Shown here: positions 11,413 to 22,307 of the stretch, piece after piece
Layout: each line of letters starts with the position of its first letter
How positions within the stretch are numbered: the first letter of the stretch is position 1
Origin: Chara braunii
Lineage: Eukaryota; Streptophyta; Charophyceae; Charales; Characeae
Direction of reading: 5' to 3'
DNA: 48,509 bases
Assembly (NCBI GenBank): GCA_003427395.1
Contig: BFEA01000472.1
Location: 480,644-529,152 of the forward strand
The notes under the pieces: generated by a model
The model's input: the letters and a program-made list of their open reading frames with translations, nothing else
Told to the model about the DNA's origin: nothing
Database searches by the model: none
Program-made: the position numbers and the translations under genes

Positions 11413-11784
11413 TGTTGCCCTTAACTTCACAGAACAATAGGCGACCCCTCCCCGTGTTTCCTCACACCGTCCTCGCACAACGCACATGTTGTTTCCTCAC
11501 ACGTACCAATCGAAAGATAAAATCCTTTAATCCTAGTTCAATCAAAATATTTTTTTGGCCGGCAACCGCGCCGATTTTACAACCATCAACAAAAAAAGGA
11601 ATCACGTGCGCCTTGAGTCTGCATGCCCACACACACTCTACCTACAGCCAACCATTCGGTCAACGTAGCCGAAGCATAGTCGCGCCTTGCGCGACATACT
11701 CAAATCTTTTAATCTTTGAACAATATTCACCTTGTGTTACTTGGCAAAACTAGGGCGGATACTTGAAGGGTATTTGCACCTACA
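11413..11784 (-). mobile_element. LTR-like repeat, minus orientation
   Basis: On the minus strand it begins TGTAGGTGCAAATACCC at 11784 and continues into CGCACGTGATTCC, then TTTTTGTTGATGG, matching the repeats at 24277-24789, 26321-26840 and before 36574. The subterminal hairpin is shortened (ATACTTGAAGGGTAT). The conserved peptide reads VGANTLQVSALVLPS, two codons shorter than elsewhere. The low-coordinate end is uncertain. TGTTGCCC at 11413 with ACGT/ACGC flanks is only a candidate. Confidence 0.45.
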
Positions 11785-11989
11785 ACGCAAATCCTCAGCC
11801 CATTGAGGAAACCCTTTTGTGTTGAACAAAAACGAGGAATGTCCTGGGTAAGGACCTTAAATTTAACGTTCATAATCAACGTTCGACCAACTAAATCAAA
11901 TAGTAAGTGGGTGTGTGTTTGGTCTCGAGTCTTGCATGTGAGTATGCGCATCTGCGCTTGGCCATGTTGACCACGCAAAATAACATGTT

Positions 11990-12430
11990 TCAATCACTTA
12001 GACAAGAGGTTCAAGTTTGTGTGACATCAGACGATCACTCTCAAATAACTCTTATAGCTTGTCCATCGGCATTCACGCAATACACAGGCAATCATGAAAA
12101 CTCAATCCAACATTTTTCGCGCATATTTGCGATCATACAAAGTTTAAACAATAACATCCCACACACTAAAGGAGTCAACTTTATTATTCTTTGCAACTCA
12201 TACCCTGACTTATGCACACAAGCCCCAACCATTTTTCGCCATCCCACAACAAAGATACTCAGTCTTTGAAAATTGTCATTTAAAATGAAGTCTGGGTGAA
12301 AATCCAAGAAACATAAAAAAACCGGAGGGGCTAAGGCCTTAAGTTGAGATGCAGAAGCGGATAAGTTATGTCATAAACCAACCTGTTATCAAAGAATAAC
12401 AGAAGAATGATCCTTTGTAGGATCAGACCA
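11990..12430 (-). mobile_element. Terminal module of unit C with twin hairpins
   Basis: Colinear with 1552-1990. It holds AAGCCCCAACC, GAAGTCTGGGTGAAAATCC, then CTGTTATC/ATAACAG (12383-12402) and GATCC-tttgta-GGATC (12409-12424). Orientation follows unit A. Confidence 0.5.
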
Positions 12431-12585
12431 AATGAATTGATTCTTCAATTAAATGCGTAGACCTGCATCACAGTACACGTCAAACGACCAATGCTACGCT
12501 TTGAAATAAATGAAGAACATACTTCATATCGTACCCTAACTCCTCTACTAACTTTTTTTCTCACCTCTCTCTAATCGGTATCAGA

Positions 12586-12835
12586 GATTGCTGAAAATTT
12601 CGGCAGCTTCTCCCCTAGACAAAGTGGATTAAAAAACTTTCGCTAGCATAAAATAAACTAACTCACCAAACTTCAGAAAATTTCGGTAGCGCTTCGTGTA
12701 GGAAAATGGTCTTTCCAAGATTCTAATGAATCGATAAATAACTAATTTCCTTAGATTTGTGAAAAGTTCAGCAGCGCTTCCCGTAAGAAAATTGAATTGC
12801 AAAGATTTATACAAAGTTGAAAATGTAAAACAAGT
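12586..12835 (-). repeat. ~115-bp tandem repeats, unit C
   Basis: Three units carry AAATTTCGGCAGCTTCTCCC, AAATTTCGGTAGCGCTTCG and AAAGTTCAGCAGCGCTTCCC. They align with the arrays at 2050-2800 and, inverted, at 31030-31590. Confidence 0.6.
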
Positions 12836-12871
12836 GTGACTCTACTTGGGACTAACTCCTGACTCTTAGTT

Positions 12872-13286
12872 GAAGAAAGAAAAAATGTATGAACTTACAT
12901 GTTGAATGTAGTTGTGTTGCGGAGGTTAGGCGAACCCATAAGTTGGGGGTTTTCCGGTCATGCGTGTTTGTTATTTGTCCAAGCAGGTTGGACTACCCCT
13001 AAGCTAGGTAGCCTAGTCCTATGCTATATGTCATTGTTTGGGCCGACTAACCGCATCATAAGTTGGTGTATAATCATATGTCTTTTGTCGTTGTTCAGAC
13101 AAAGGTTGGACTTCATTATAAGTTGAGGCAGTCCAGTTGTTGGTGTATGTCTAAGATTTAGGTTAAACAGACTCACCACAAGCTGGTACGACTTGGTCAT
13201 ACACTTTATGCTATTTGTTAAGGCAGAAGTTAGTCACACCATAAGATAGTGTAACTTAGTCACATGTCTTACGTTTATTTGTTTCA
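12872..13286. repeat. Left arm of a 415-bp inverted repeat made of hairpin-core units
   Basis: This arm matches the reverse complement of 13470-13884 over its whole length, with sparse substitutions. For example, the matched 75-codon frames on the two strands differ at only 4 residues. Both arms are 415 bp and the spacer is 183 bp. The arm contains six ATAAGTTG-type units, several self-complementary, such as GGACTA...TAGTCC (12990-13019) and GGACT...AGTCC around 13107-13133. Confidence 0.85.
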
Positions 13287-13469
13287 GATGCTCGTCGAGT
13301 ACTGAAGCAATAGGCAGAATAAAATGAATAATGAGAGAAACTGACCTTACTAAGTGTTAGAATTGGTGGTAGCCTACGATACTATCTTCAAAGACGTATT
13401 GTGTCAAAAGTCAGATAACCCCAACTTATGGGTATGACTGACCTGCATAAATTATATGACTTAACTTGG
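13287..13469. other. Spacer of the inverted repeat, with one more core hairpin
   Basis: 183 bp between the arms. It contains GTCAG (13410-13414) and CTGAC (13438-13442) enclosing an ACCCCAACTTATGGGT hairpin, so the spacer itself carries one unit in the orientation of the right arm. Confidence 0.6.
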
Positions 13470-13884
13470 TGAAACAAATAAACGTAAGAAATGTGACTAA
13501 GTTACACTATCTTATAGTGTGACTAACTTCTGCCTAAACAAATAGCATAAAGTCTATGACCAAGTCGTACCAGTTTGTGGTGAGTCTGTTTAACCTAAAT
13601 CTCAGACATACACCAACAACTGGACTGCCTCAACTTATAATGAAGTCCAACCTTTGTCTGAACAACGACAAAAGATATATGATTATACACCAACTTATGA
13701 TGCGGTTAGTCGGCCCAAACAATGACATATAGCATAGGACTAGGCTACCTAGCTTAGGGGTAGTCCAACCTGCTTGGACAAATAACAAACACGCATGACC
13801 GAGAAACCCCCAACGTATGGGTTCGCCTAGCCTCCACAACACAACTACATTCAACATGTAAGTTCAAACATTTTTTCTTTCTTC
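13470..13884. repeat. Right arm of the 415-bp inverted repeat
   Basis: Reverse complement of 12872-13286. Array sequence in this orientation continues to about 14500, so the left arm is probably the inverted copy. Confidence 0.85.
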
Positions 13885-14500
13885 TTACAAATGGTCAGGT
13901 CACTTCAACTCATAGAGTTCCCCAACCAAGCTTTAATTATGTTTAAAATAGCCAAATTTATATTTTCTTTCTGTTTTTTGTATTATTATGGGCATAGGAC
14001 CATACTATCAAACTAATAGATGAGTCCAGTCTGCCCAAAGTTATTTTTCGACATTATATTCCAAATTTTATTTATTTTATGTTTTTGTTTATACGGCTAG
14101 ATCTTCCAACTTATGGCGCCTAGCCTGCCAATGATATACATAATATATAATTATATCATATTTTATATTTCGTTCCACTTATTGTTCATGGTTCATGACT
14201 TGGTCGCACTGACTTGTGAGGTAACTAACTTTTGTCTATATTTACCTCATAAATAAACATCGAACTGGACACAAGCACTTGGAATGTGCCCAACTTTGTT
14301 CAATAACAAAAAGAAACAGGGAGTCTGATTTCCCAAGTTATGAGTCTCATCCTCTATTCATAAAACCCAAGAAAAACATTTGATCAAACCGTTCAACTTA
14401 TGGAGCGGACCAACCTTTGAAGACCAAGCAAGCAATCCAACATACAAAGAAGAAGCATAGCACCAAGCTCACGTACTCATCATTGGTTCAAACTTTGGTT
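13885..14500 (-). repeat. Continuation of the unit C hairpin array
   Basis: More CAACTTATGG-type cores. Examples are GGCTAG...CTAGCC at about 14094-14127 with an intact 6-bp stem, and nested GGGCA/TGCCC plus GGAC/GTCC around 13990-14037. It ends at TTGGTTGACCCGGTCA (near 14492), the same landmark that ends the unit A array near 3787. Confidence 0.6.
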
Positions 14501-14729
14501 GACCCGGTCAGACATAAGCAAAATCAAACTTCCTTCTACCTGCTGATTTCACGTATAAGTAATTTGATCTTCATACATACTTATTTAATTAACCTTTCAT
14601 ATTAAGTCGTTAAATTAAAACAAACACGGATAATAAGTATTCTCAGTCATACCTTCAAACAGATAAAGATTAGTATAACTAAGGGATGGGATCACAAGCG
14701 TAAAACGGATTGTATACCTGTATGTTCCC

Positions 14730-15030
14730 AGCCTCCAAAACCCACCTAGATTCTGGCAGAGCTTCCGCAATCGGTGAGTCGACCTCCGACAAGATCTTGT
14801 TTCGAATTACGTGTTAAAATCTCGTCTGCCACCTTCCTCTTTCGAACCACAAAGTAGATTAAGACTAAGCGGGACAGAAAAAAAAAAAAAAAAAAAAAAG
14901 TATCTCAAGTTAGGAGGGGTCACTCAAAGTCACGTGGAGATGGCTTTGATACCTTCGTTCTCCTAAGCCCGCAATGGTGGTCAATCGTTAAGTATAGTGA
15001 TCGACTAAACCAGCAGCAACGACCACTTAA
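14730..15030 (-). mobile_element. Coding-like block remnant and leader-like block of unit C
   Basis: 14730-14830 is a frame-broken homologue of 4040-4145, and 14826-15030 matches 4454-4700. On the minus strand GGTATCAAAGCC (complement of 14942-14953) is the best-preserved primer-site-like motif of this family. It matches the start of the plant initiator-Met tRNA complement at 11 of 12 positions after the first T. A 21-A run occupies about 14879-14899. Confidence 0.45.
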
Positions 15031-16590
15031 GAAACTCCACAGCATTAGAGCCTTAAACAGATGATATTCAAATAAAGCGTGCCCCATGCTCAATTCGAAT
15101 GTAAGCAGTGTTGAAGAGTGTAAGTCGCAAATCTTACAACTCAGTTCGTCAAACAGACTCGATCCGTGCCGCAAATAAACACAAACTGAATTAACAATCA
15201 TCCCACTCTCAATCACATAAATAGCAGGTGCAAAGACCGGTGTCTAAAGGATCCTCTAAACCACGTTATTCTACCACCCATAGAGTCAAGAAACTCTTAA
15301 ACCGCCACTTACTTTCTCAATGTTGGGAAAAACGGAGATATACATCACACCGCATTTTTTGGGGGTCTGGATGAGGGTCAGCCAAAAGAAAAAGCTTAGG
15401 ACCAAAAGACCCGTTTGTAAACAAAAAGAAAGAAAAATAAGAAAGAGGCTGCAAGGTGAGGCACAATATCGGGGGGAAGATCGTGAAACAATTGTGCTCT
15501 CACAAAAAACTCGCAAGGAAGTATCTAACAATTATTGTAGTTATTTTTAGGATTCCACTATATTTGTTTTTGTTTTCCTTTTCTTGGCTTTTGGTGCACT
15601 GCCAGCGAGGCCGGAAGCTAACCACGAGTTGTTGATAGTTTGTGGAGGAGGGCATACCTAGACTACCACTTCACAGAATGTATGAACCTGCTTTCCTGCA
15701 CTAAGTTCAGTTTCAATTTTTCCCCCCTCTTCTATTGTAGACCTGACACCCCAGATGTAACACCCTCACTGAGGGCACACTCACACTACTACTTTGGGGC
15801 AGGTATCCACCTGCTACCATACCCATAATTGCATTCGTTTTTTTTTCTTTCATTTTTTCGATGTGGATGTCAGCGTGTTTATCTAACTGAGTGTCTTTTT
15901 TTTGTTTTTTCTTCTTCTTCAAAAGTCTGACAATGTTTTTTTTTTTTTTTAAGAAAAATACCAGAAGAAAAGCACAACGGAACCCAGACTCGAAAATACT
16001 CGGCGTGGAGTGAAAATCAGGGTCGACAAAAACAGGTTCGGAGGTAGTGGCGGTTTAATCTGTTAACCATTGCTATTCAGCAAACTTGACTCTCGTCCGT
16101 TAATGAAATTAATCAGACAAAACACTTTATCAACTAAGAGCCGCTATGCAATTTTATGAGATGGGTTCGTCAGTTCCCCTTCGACCTCTCTTCTTCTCCT
16201 TTTTTTTTTGCTTGTTGGAGTGCACACTCGTTCTTGTCTACCTTTTCAATGCACCTGGCTCGAAATCTTTGCCACGTTCATTTAATAACAACAGTAATGA
16301 CGTGCATTGATAGCAAGGATGGTCGAATCCCGAGGAAGATCTCGACTTGAGATGGGCAGGTCACCACGAAAACAACGAACACTATAGACAGCGTAGGATC
16401 ATGCCAACGAGGATGTGCAACAACACAAGCATTAGGAATATCATCGGGATATACCACGTGCAACAGACAATCACCACCGTCGCGAAACATCCCAGGTACC
16501 ACAAGTGTGGATGAAGATGATGAACGTATGATATTGATGAAAAACAAACCTCCACTGAGCAATGAGCAACCGTACCCATGACCAGTAACT
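15031..16590. other. No gene recognised
   Basis: Poly-T and CT-rich runs (15840-15955, 16200-16210) and short frames only. The 118- and 127-codon minus-strand frames at 16278-16765 have no recognisable domain and overlap each other. Confidence 0.35.
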
Positions 16591-16597
16591 TGAATGA

Positions 16598-17015
16598 ATC
16601 TTTTGCTAGAACATGGAAAGATATACATGGGCAACGAATCCGACCATCATGACAAGGATGATCTTTATGTTGAACACAAGTACGTTGAAGATCAGTACGT
16701 CCATCAAGTTCACAAACGATGATGGTCAGCCCGAACACGATGATGGTGGCAATCAACACGACCATGGCACTGATGCACGCGTTTGTGGTCGCTCTATACT
16801 ACTCACCAAATGTGCAAAATGATGATGAAGCTTCCCCTAGAGGTTAGGAAGATTCACCACCAGTTAAAGGATGAATCCTCCACCTGAACTCGGTAAGATG
16901 CATGTTAGGTAAACTCTCTCTCTTTCTTCCTCAACAAAGTACGACATGTGTTCATTATGACTCTTACCAAACGCCCAATTTGAGAAGCATCTTCTGCTAA
17001 AACCAGGAAAGATGC
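16598..17015 (+). repeat. Cluster of hairpins with a CTAGAACATGG-type loop
   Basis: Three self-complementary units: ATCTTT...AAAGAT (16598-16622, loop TGCTAGAACATGG), TGAA-CTTCC...GGAAG-TTCA (16826-16856, loop core CTAGAGGT), and GCATCTT...AAGATGC (16987-17015, interior CTGCTAAAACCAGG). The interior is similar but the stems differ. A fourth unit with the same loop is at 48182-48206. Confidence 0.55.
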
Positions 17016-17084
17016 ATGTACCTTGACGTTGTTGCCCTGCTACCGCTGCGACCATACGTTGGGGAACACTTGCTCAAACCCCTT

Positions 17085-17310
17085 CTTTCAGAAACAAAGA
17101 AACATCAGAAACCCTCAAAATAAAACAAGGCAACCAAGTCATCCAAACTTATAGAACAATTGCGTGGTCCCTGAAAAACAAACACAATGCATCCCTTATA
17201 AGTCAGAGCAACCCAACCATCAAAACTTATAGAACAATTGTTTGGTCCTCCAAGCAGTCAAAAATAAACATAGCGTTGGGTCATCCAACTTAGGAACATT
17301 GCCCAACCTT
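17085..17310 (-). repeat. Short hairpin-core array (unit D)
   Basis: Two units contain AAACTTATAGAACAATTG and one contains CCAACTTAGGAACATTG. The last is framed by GTTGGG/CCCAAC. The sequence is intermediate between the unit A core and the 29.8-kb core, and it ends next to TTTGATCGAGGGTCA, like the ends of the A and C arrays. Confidence 0.55.
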
Positions 17311-17559
17311 TGATCGAGGGTCATGAGCACTGACGATTTCTGCTAGGGTGTGGGCAAGGCAGCTAGCTGCCCACATGCCCTCAGCCAACTATAAAAGTCA
17401 ACATCTTACCCAACAGCCTCACACTTGTGGCAGTGTTGCTGGACATTCTACTTGAGTAAATGTTGGGTGGCTGGTTGCTGGTGTAGTGAGGGAGTGCTAG
17501 CGAAGTGTTGCAGTGGAGGACTGCAAGATAGCGGAGTGAGGAGCGAGACAGCCATAGCC

Positions 17560-17990
17560 GATGCTGAGGGCATTCAGCCTCAGTGTAAGGCTGGTGCTGC
17601 GCCTGTGGGATTACCCCTTGGACCACTTTGCGGACGCATCGGCGCTGTGTTTTTATGTGAGTGTGGGGAAGTGATGCCCGTTCGGCGGCACAATGAATGC
17701 GGTATTTTCAGTGGGGTTAGGCTGCCAAAATTTTGACTCGGCGGCAACCTTTTTGTGAGAGGGAAGGTGATGCGGTCGTGAGGCGGAGGCGACGACACTT
17801 CGATGGGGAGGTGTTGTCGGACTGTTGGTGTGGCGGCATCAAGGTCTCCCTAAGGGGAGGTGCTGTCCGTTTGACAGCACGACAATAGCAGCAACACTTC
17901 AGTGGGGGAAGTGCTGCCAATTTTTCGGTACGGCGGCAGCGGCACTTCGGTAGGGAAAGTGTTGTTAGTTTTTTAGCATGGAAGTCGTGG
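17560..17990 (+). repeat. Hairpin array with a CACTTCGGTAGGGAA-type core
   Basis: Tandem units about 50-70 bp long. Self-complementary examples: CGACGACAC (17790-17798) with GTGTTGTCG (17811-17819); GCAG/CTGC plus CACTT/AAGTG at 17888-17917; GGCACTT (17941-17947) with AAGTGTT (17957-17963). The interior TTCRGTRGGGRAA-like core is conserved. GC-rich GGCGGCA repeats make the strands easy to fold. Confidence 0.55.
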
Positions 17991-17999
17991 TACCGTTTT

Positions 18000-18720
18000 C
18001 AACGGCGTGACGAGCAGCAATTTTGTTTTTTATGGTGCGCAGCGGTTATGATGGATTCCAATTTGGTCTGGAGGTTGGGTTAGTGTTGGTGCACGGTTAG
18101 GTTTATGCGGCAATGGTGTGTGGGCCAACGACATGAAGAAAGTGCAGAGTGAGTGCACACGGCAGTGATTATTGGGCACGCGGCACATGCTGTTTTCAGC
18201 CAGCGCCACCTTTATTTTTTTGCGGTATGCGGAGCCAGCGATTTTGAGTTATGGACCATCTAGTATTGCAGGCGATGGTATGGAACTGCATTGGGACCAT
18301 CTAGTGGTACGGCGGCAACGTGGGACTTCCTGGACCATTTCTGGGACCAGGTGGAACTGCTTTTGAGATCGGGACCGGCATGTTGGTGCGACTATTGTGA
18401 GCAGGCGTGGTGATTGGAGGTGTCGTGAATTTGTAATTGGTTGGGGAGTATCCTTGGTGGTCAAGGTGCAGTTGGGAATGCATTGGGACTGTCTGGGACA
18501 TCGGGACCACGGGAAAACTCATTCGTGGAAACACCCTCCAGGAGGGCTACCCCGCTTAAGTTTTTTTGTGTGGTCCAACCTTTGTTTTTTTTAACAGTTG
18601 AGAGAGGAAGCGGACCGTGATTCGGGAGGAAGGTCGCAACGTGTGGAGTTGAAAGCCACACAGATTCATGTGAGTCGCGCATGTTTTCATATTCGGCGGT
18701 AATCATTCTCTTTTGATTGG
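18000..18720. other. No gene recognised; GGGACC-type repeats
   Basis: Recurrent TGGGACCATCTAG, CTGGGACCAGG and ATCGGGACCACGG motifs occur about every 50 bp at 18250-18510. Similar motifs lie at 33965-34150. It is probably another decayed short-period repeat. Confidence 0.35.
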
Positions 18721-18950
18721 AATATTACTCGGCTTTCTTGAGTGAGCCGATTCAAATTTTACTCAAGGTCCCTTGAATGACTCAGACTTCTTTTCACCCC
18801 TCTGTGAACCCACATTTTGCGTGACCCTGTTGAATGTTCGAAAGAAAAGGTAGAGGAAAGTTGTGTGGGTCATGCATGTGAATGAGAAAGCCCGACTTCT
18901 GTATGGGATTGCATTGGTTTCTTTTGAACTTGGTTGTTTTGCTTTGAGTG

Positions 18951-19040
18951 CAGGTAGGTAGAAGAATGTTGTAAAGGATAAGTTTTATGGTGTCTGCTCG
19001 GGAAGATGAAAAAGGTTATCTTTTTTCTACCTTTTACCTG
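18951..19040 (+). other. Conserved long-range stem with a 3-nt bulge
   Basis: CAGGTA (18951-18956) pairs with TACCTG (19035-19040), and GGTAGAA (18957-18963) pairs with TTCTACC (19025-19031), leaving TTT bulged. The second B-type copy repeats the design at 34542-34619 with a different loop and the same 3-nt bulge position. CAGGTAGGT also resembles a 5' splice site. Confidence 0.45.
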
Positions 19041-20075
19041 CCTGCTTATCAAAAATTTGTTGTTTTGAAAAATATTATTCGACGTGTGTCATAGAATGAA
19101 TTCAATTGAAACAAAACAGATAAGGTCAAAAGGGCTTAGTTTTTCTCAAGAATTGAACCACTTTTATCCCAAATGACCTCATCTGTCTATACCGGTCCGA
19201 ATGAATCTCATTCTCTATCTCCTTCTGTTTCTTTTCGTCCAAGCTACCATGGAGTCAGGGGGGGGGAAAACTACTGAAACCTACTTGTAGTGGAAAGTTG
19301 CTCTATCTTTAGAAAGCATCTAGGGCGGGGGTTTCGTTGTTTCATGAGTCGGCCCTGTTATCGACCCAAAGTGGACCGTTCTACGGGGGGAGTGACTCCT
19401 GAGATCCGAGTCTTGTGTTCGGGCAGGGAGGAGGAGTACCCCAGGCCGCTTCCTAGAGAAAGAGACATGCAACACTTCAAACAATGCACCTCATAAAGAA
19501 TCATCGACAAAGCAATATGTCTTCCAAGAAGATTGGAAGCGTGGGAAGACAGGTGTGCGTACCTAGTCTTAGGACGTCGGTAGGTCGGAATGAATAACTT
19601 GGGCAACGCGTCTCATCAAGTCAAAACTAAGGCAGTCGATTACCTTGTCGGTTGCATCAATGTTATTGTCGGTAACCATTTTTTTGTTGGCGGTTGTATG
19701 ATTGTTTTGTGGAGTTCGACCCGGGGTGATCGAATTTTATTTTGTTATCGTGTTCTTGAATGTATCAAATAACGATTTGAATTCTCCCAGTTATTTTAAA
19801 TTGGATGTACATTCTATCGACTACAGTCGATCTCTTTTGATGTAATTATGTATGGTTTTTATAGCATTCTTTTGACTATGTGTCCAAGGGACTAGGTTTA
19901 ATTTGGGTTTCATGCTTGGTTGAGACCGTCTTAGTCGACCGACATCCGCTTTGTACTTAGGAGATCAGCGCCCTAAGGGACGGACGACGCTTGGGTCCAC
20001 TTGGCGTTTAACCAAGAGTATGTATATTATAGTGAACGAACAAACGCCATCAACTGACCTACCTCTGCGATTGCA

Positions 20076-20083
20076 TATAAAAG
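20076..20083 (+). promoter_or_regulatory. TATA-box-like motif in B-type copy 1
   Basis: TATAAAAG lies in a block conserved among three copies (about 19930-20390, 33440-33876, 35490-35955) upstream of a GACA end. The equivalent in copy 2 is TTTAAAAA near 35637. A promoter in an LTR-like terminal repeat is the simplest reading. Confidence 0.35.
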
Positions 20084-20390
20084 CTTTCGCACGTGGGTCA
20101 GTAGCTCGGTAGGGATACACCCCAAAGGGTGGTGACAGCCCATTAGGGAAGGAAAGTTTATGCCCTGCGGGAACCTATCCTGTCGTAGGGGACCGTAGGA
20201 TGTAGAGTTGGCGCACCTGGCTAGAGCGGAGAGGGACGACGCTACCGTGACCGTCTCAGTGGTACGCAGGATTATTAATGCGTCGTTCCCAAGTGGTCTC
20301 TTGGTTTTGTTTTTGTTTTAACTCTTGCGTGACATGGCCGGGAGGGTTTCCGCACCTTTCAAAAAGGCGAGAGCCGATGCGCTCGACACC

Positions 20391-20700
20391 GGCAAAGCTC
20401 CCGCAATCGGTGTGCAAACTCCCCACAGAGTCTTTGTGCGGTCCTACGGGTTGCAATCCCGCCTGCTGCCTTCCTCTCAGAACCACAGACTAGACTTAGA
20501 GTAAGAAGGGAAGAATGAGGGGTTTTCAGACGCTCGAGATACAAGGAAGGGACTGACTCAACTCGCAGGAGAAGACCTTGATATCTTCATGTGCCTGAGG
20601 ACCCCGCAATGACAGCCAAAATGCTTCGCAGCTTGGTCAACTGAAGCTAAACCACCAGCTATTGGCCCTCTGACGACTCCCAATTCGCAACAATAATCCC
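20391..20700 (-). mobile_element. Coding-like and leader-like block of a further unit
   Basis: Matches 4040-4145 joined directly to 4454-4700, so it serves as an empty site for the 4147-4453 segment. On the minus strand it reads AAGGIATRR, then HRLRELCR, matching the unit A frame. The primer-site-like position is 20574-20585 (complement GATATCAAGGTC). Confidence 0.45.
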
Positions 20701-20949
20701 TATTCAAATTCAACCTCTCTTTCGGATCGCAGTGGAACGGCAGCGTAATCCTGTCGACTGTGCAGCAGGTGGATTGTATACAGATACTGGTTATATCGGT
20801 CTTACTGAGTCTTAGTCAACTCTCAGCTTTCTGGCTGGATTTTTGCTACTTTACTCGGCAGGATAAATAGCGCACTGGTCAACAACCATGGTCTATATCT
20901 CACGGTCTGCTTGCAGCTACGTCAACCCCCACAGTGAGCTGTATGTCAT

Positions 20950-21920
20950 CCAATGGGTAAGCCTCCAACTCGTCGATTATACGCGCTGCGTCAAGTAGAG
21001 CACCAACGAACCAGGTGATTCTTCAGCCTCTATTGCCTGCTACCAGCAACCTCGCACAGCGAATAGGCGACACACTGGTTAACAGGTAAGTTAGCTCTTT
21101 CCTTCTGATCCTCCCTTACGTGTTGATGATCGTATGGCTGGCAGGTAAGTCTCCGACTCATAATCCTTCTGCAGTCCTCTCGTTTCGACAGGTTGTGAAA
21201 TATGTTGACCAACCCTCAAGCACGCTGTCAAGCAGCTCCCCTCATCATCGTGTCAACCATCGAGAAAAACAGCAGTCCTTCGGATCGCCCCCATCCTTGT
21301 TTCATTCTCTCGTCCCGGCGGGCAGCATACCATCTAACAGGTAAGTCACCACCCCCACAACTTACTTCCTTGTCGCTCAGACTCAATCGACAAATAGGTT
21401 GGTAAGTTTTCACAACCAGCTCCTCGTTGCTCCGTTCGGCAACGTGCGGTGTACCGGCCAACTAGCAAGTCCTGAACCCCCCGTTTACTGTGATCGGTAT
21501 ACTGACCAGCAAACAGGCCTCCGAGTCCCGCCCGCAACTTGTCTCATGCTACTCTTGCTCTTCAGATGGACAACGCCCAGGCTAGCAGGTGTGTCCCCGA
21601 CCCTGCAGTCGGCCTCATCCCGCTTTAACGACAGGGTGAGTCCCACGTTGGCTAAATAGGTAAGTCTCCAACAGAGTCCAACCTCACGATTCTTCCCTTT
21701 CTATACTCTCCCGTCCCCCTTCGCACGGTACTGCCAGGGTGCGCCCACACTGTATAAAGGAAATGCGGATGAACTTTCCACTGAAACACGAAAAGGTAGA
21801 TCGACTTTTTCCCTTCGTCGTTCCTATTCGAGCCTCTCACATAACTCCCCCTTTCATTCGCCATGTCGGTAAAGAGTGGCTTCTTCCTCGTCAAGCCGGA
21901 CAACATACCGATTAAAAGTA
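20950..21920 (+). repeat. Degenerate array of CAGGTAAGTCTCC-type units
   Basis: GTAAGT-like 5' splice-site motifs recur: GGGTAAGCC (20955), AACAGGTAAGT (21081), GCAGGTAAGT (21141), AACAGGTAAGT (21336), GGTAAGT (21401), AGCAGGTGTGT (near 21585), CAGGGTGAGTC (21631), AATAGGTAAGTC (21655) and AAAGTAAGTC (near 21915). They are usually followed by TCC and pyrimidines. Spacing is 60-200 bp with loosely similar sequence between. No exon frame joins them. Confidence 0.45.
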
Positions 21921-22128
21921 AGTCTCTAACCCTTCGGCTGATCTCATGCTACTCCTATAAAAAAAGAAGAGCAAAATTCGAAATGAAATTCCTCCTAAAA
22001 TACAAAATTTATACTTTATTTTCTTCACAACCCTTACACTCCCCTGCAGCTAGTCCGTTTTTTCAATCTGAGGATCAAAGTTCGTTGTTCGCCTCATACT
22101 ATATAAGAACCTCTGAAATGCAGCCTCC

Positions 22129-22158
22129 CTTGCTTGATCTTATCAAGTATCGAGTGAG
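22129..22158 (+). other. 10-bp hairpin, TCAAGT loop (first)
   Basis: CTTGCTTGAT pairs with ATCGAGTGAG across all ten positions if three G.U pairs are allowed. The loop is CTTATCAAGT. Confidence 0.6.
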
Positions 22159-22307
22159 ACTTTACTCTCCTCCTGTGGTCAAATCCTTTACTCTCGACAT
22201 CTTCCCGCAATCCTTATCTCTTCTATATCTCTCTCATGTCCTCTAACTCTAAAACTAACATTGTTATTAGACTCACAGCGCCTCAAAATTTAGGAATCTC
22301 ATCTTCA

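Larger units (their letters stand above)
18720..20390 (+). mobile_element. B-type repeat element, copy 1
   Basis: Aligns colinearly with 34300-35960. Landmarks are TTGAGTGAG...ACTCAAGG, GGTAGAGGA...CATGCATGTGAA, the long-range stem at 18951-19040, TCGACCCAAAGTGGACCGTT, AGGAGGAGTACCCCAG, and the promoter-like region below. No conserved open frame is seen. It ends GAGCCGATGCGCTCGACA at 20388. Confidence 0.55.

Noticed and set aside
12573-12584. GGTATCAGAG near 12575 as a primer-binding site
   Set aside because: It matches ten bases of the tRNA-iMet complement but lies inside the 115-bp repeat array, on the strand opposite to the one inferred for unit C, with no LTR end beside it.
12899-13857. 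Two nearly identical 75-codon frames on opposite strands
   Set aside because: The frames exist because the DNA is an inverted repeat. The sequence is built of short hairpin units and the frame is not kept in other arrays.
15840-15955. T-rich tracts as Pol III terminators
   Set aside because: No promoter boxes or structured RNA lie upstream, and such tracts are common throughout the window.
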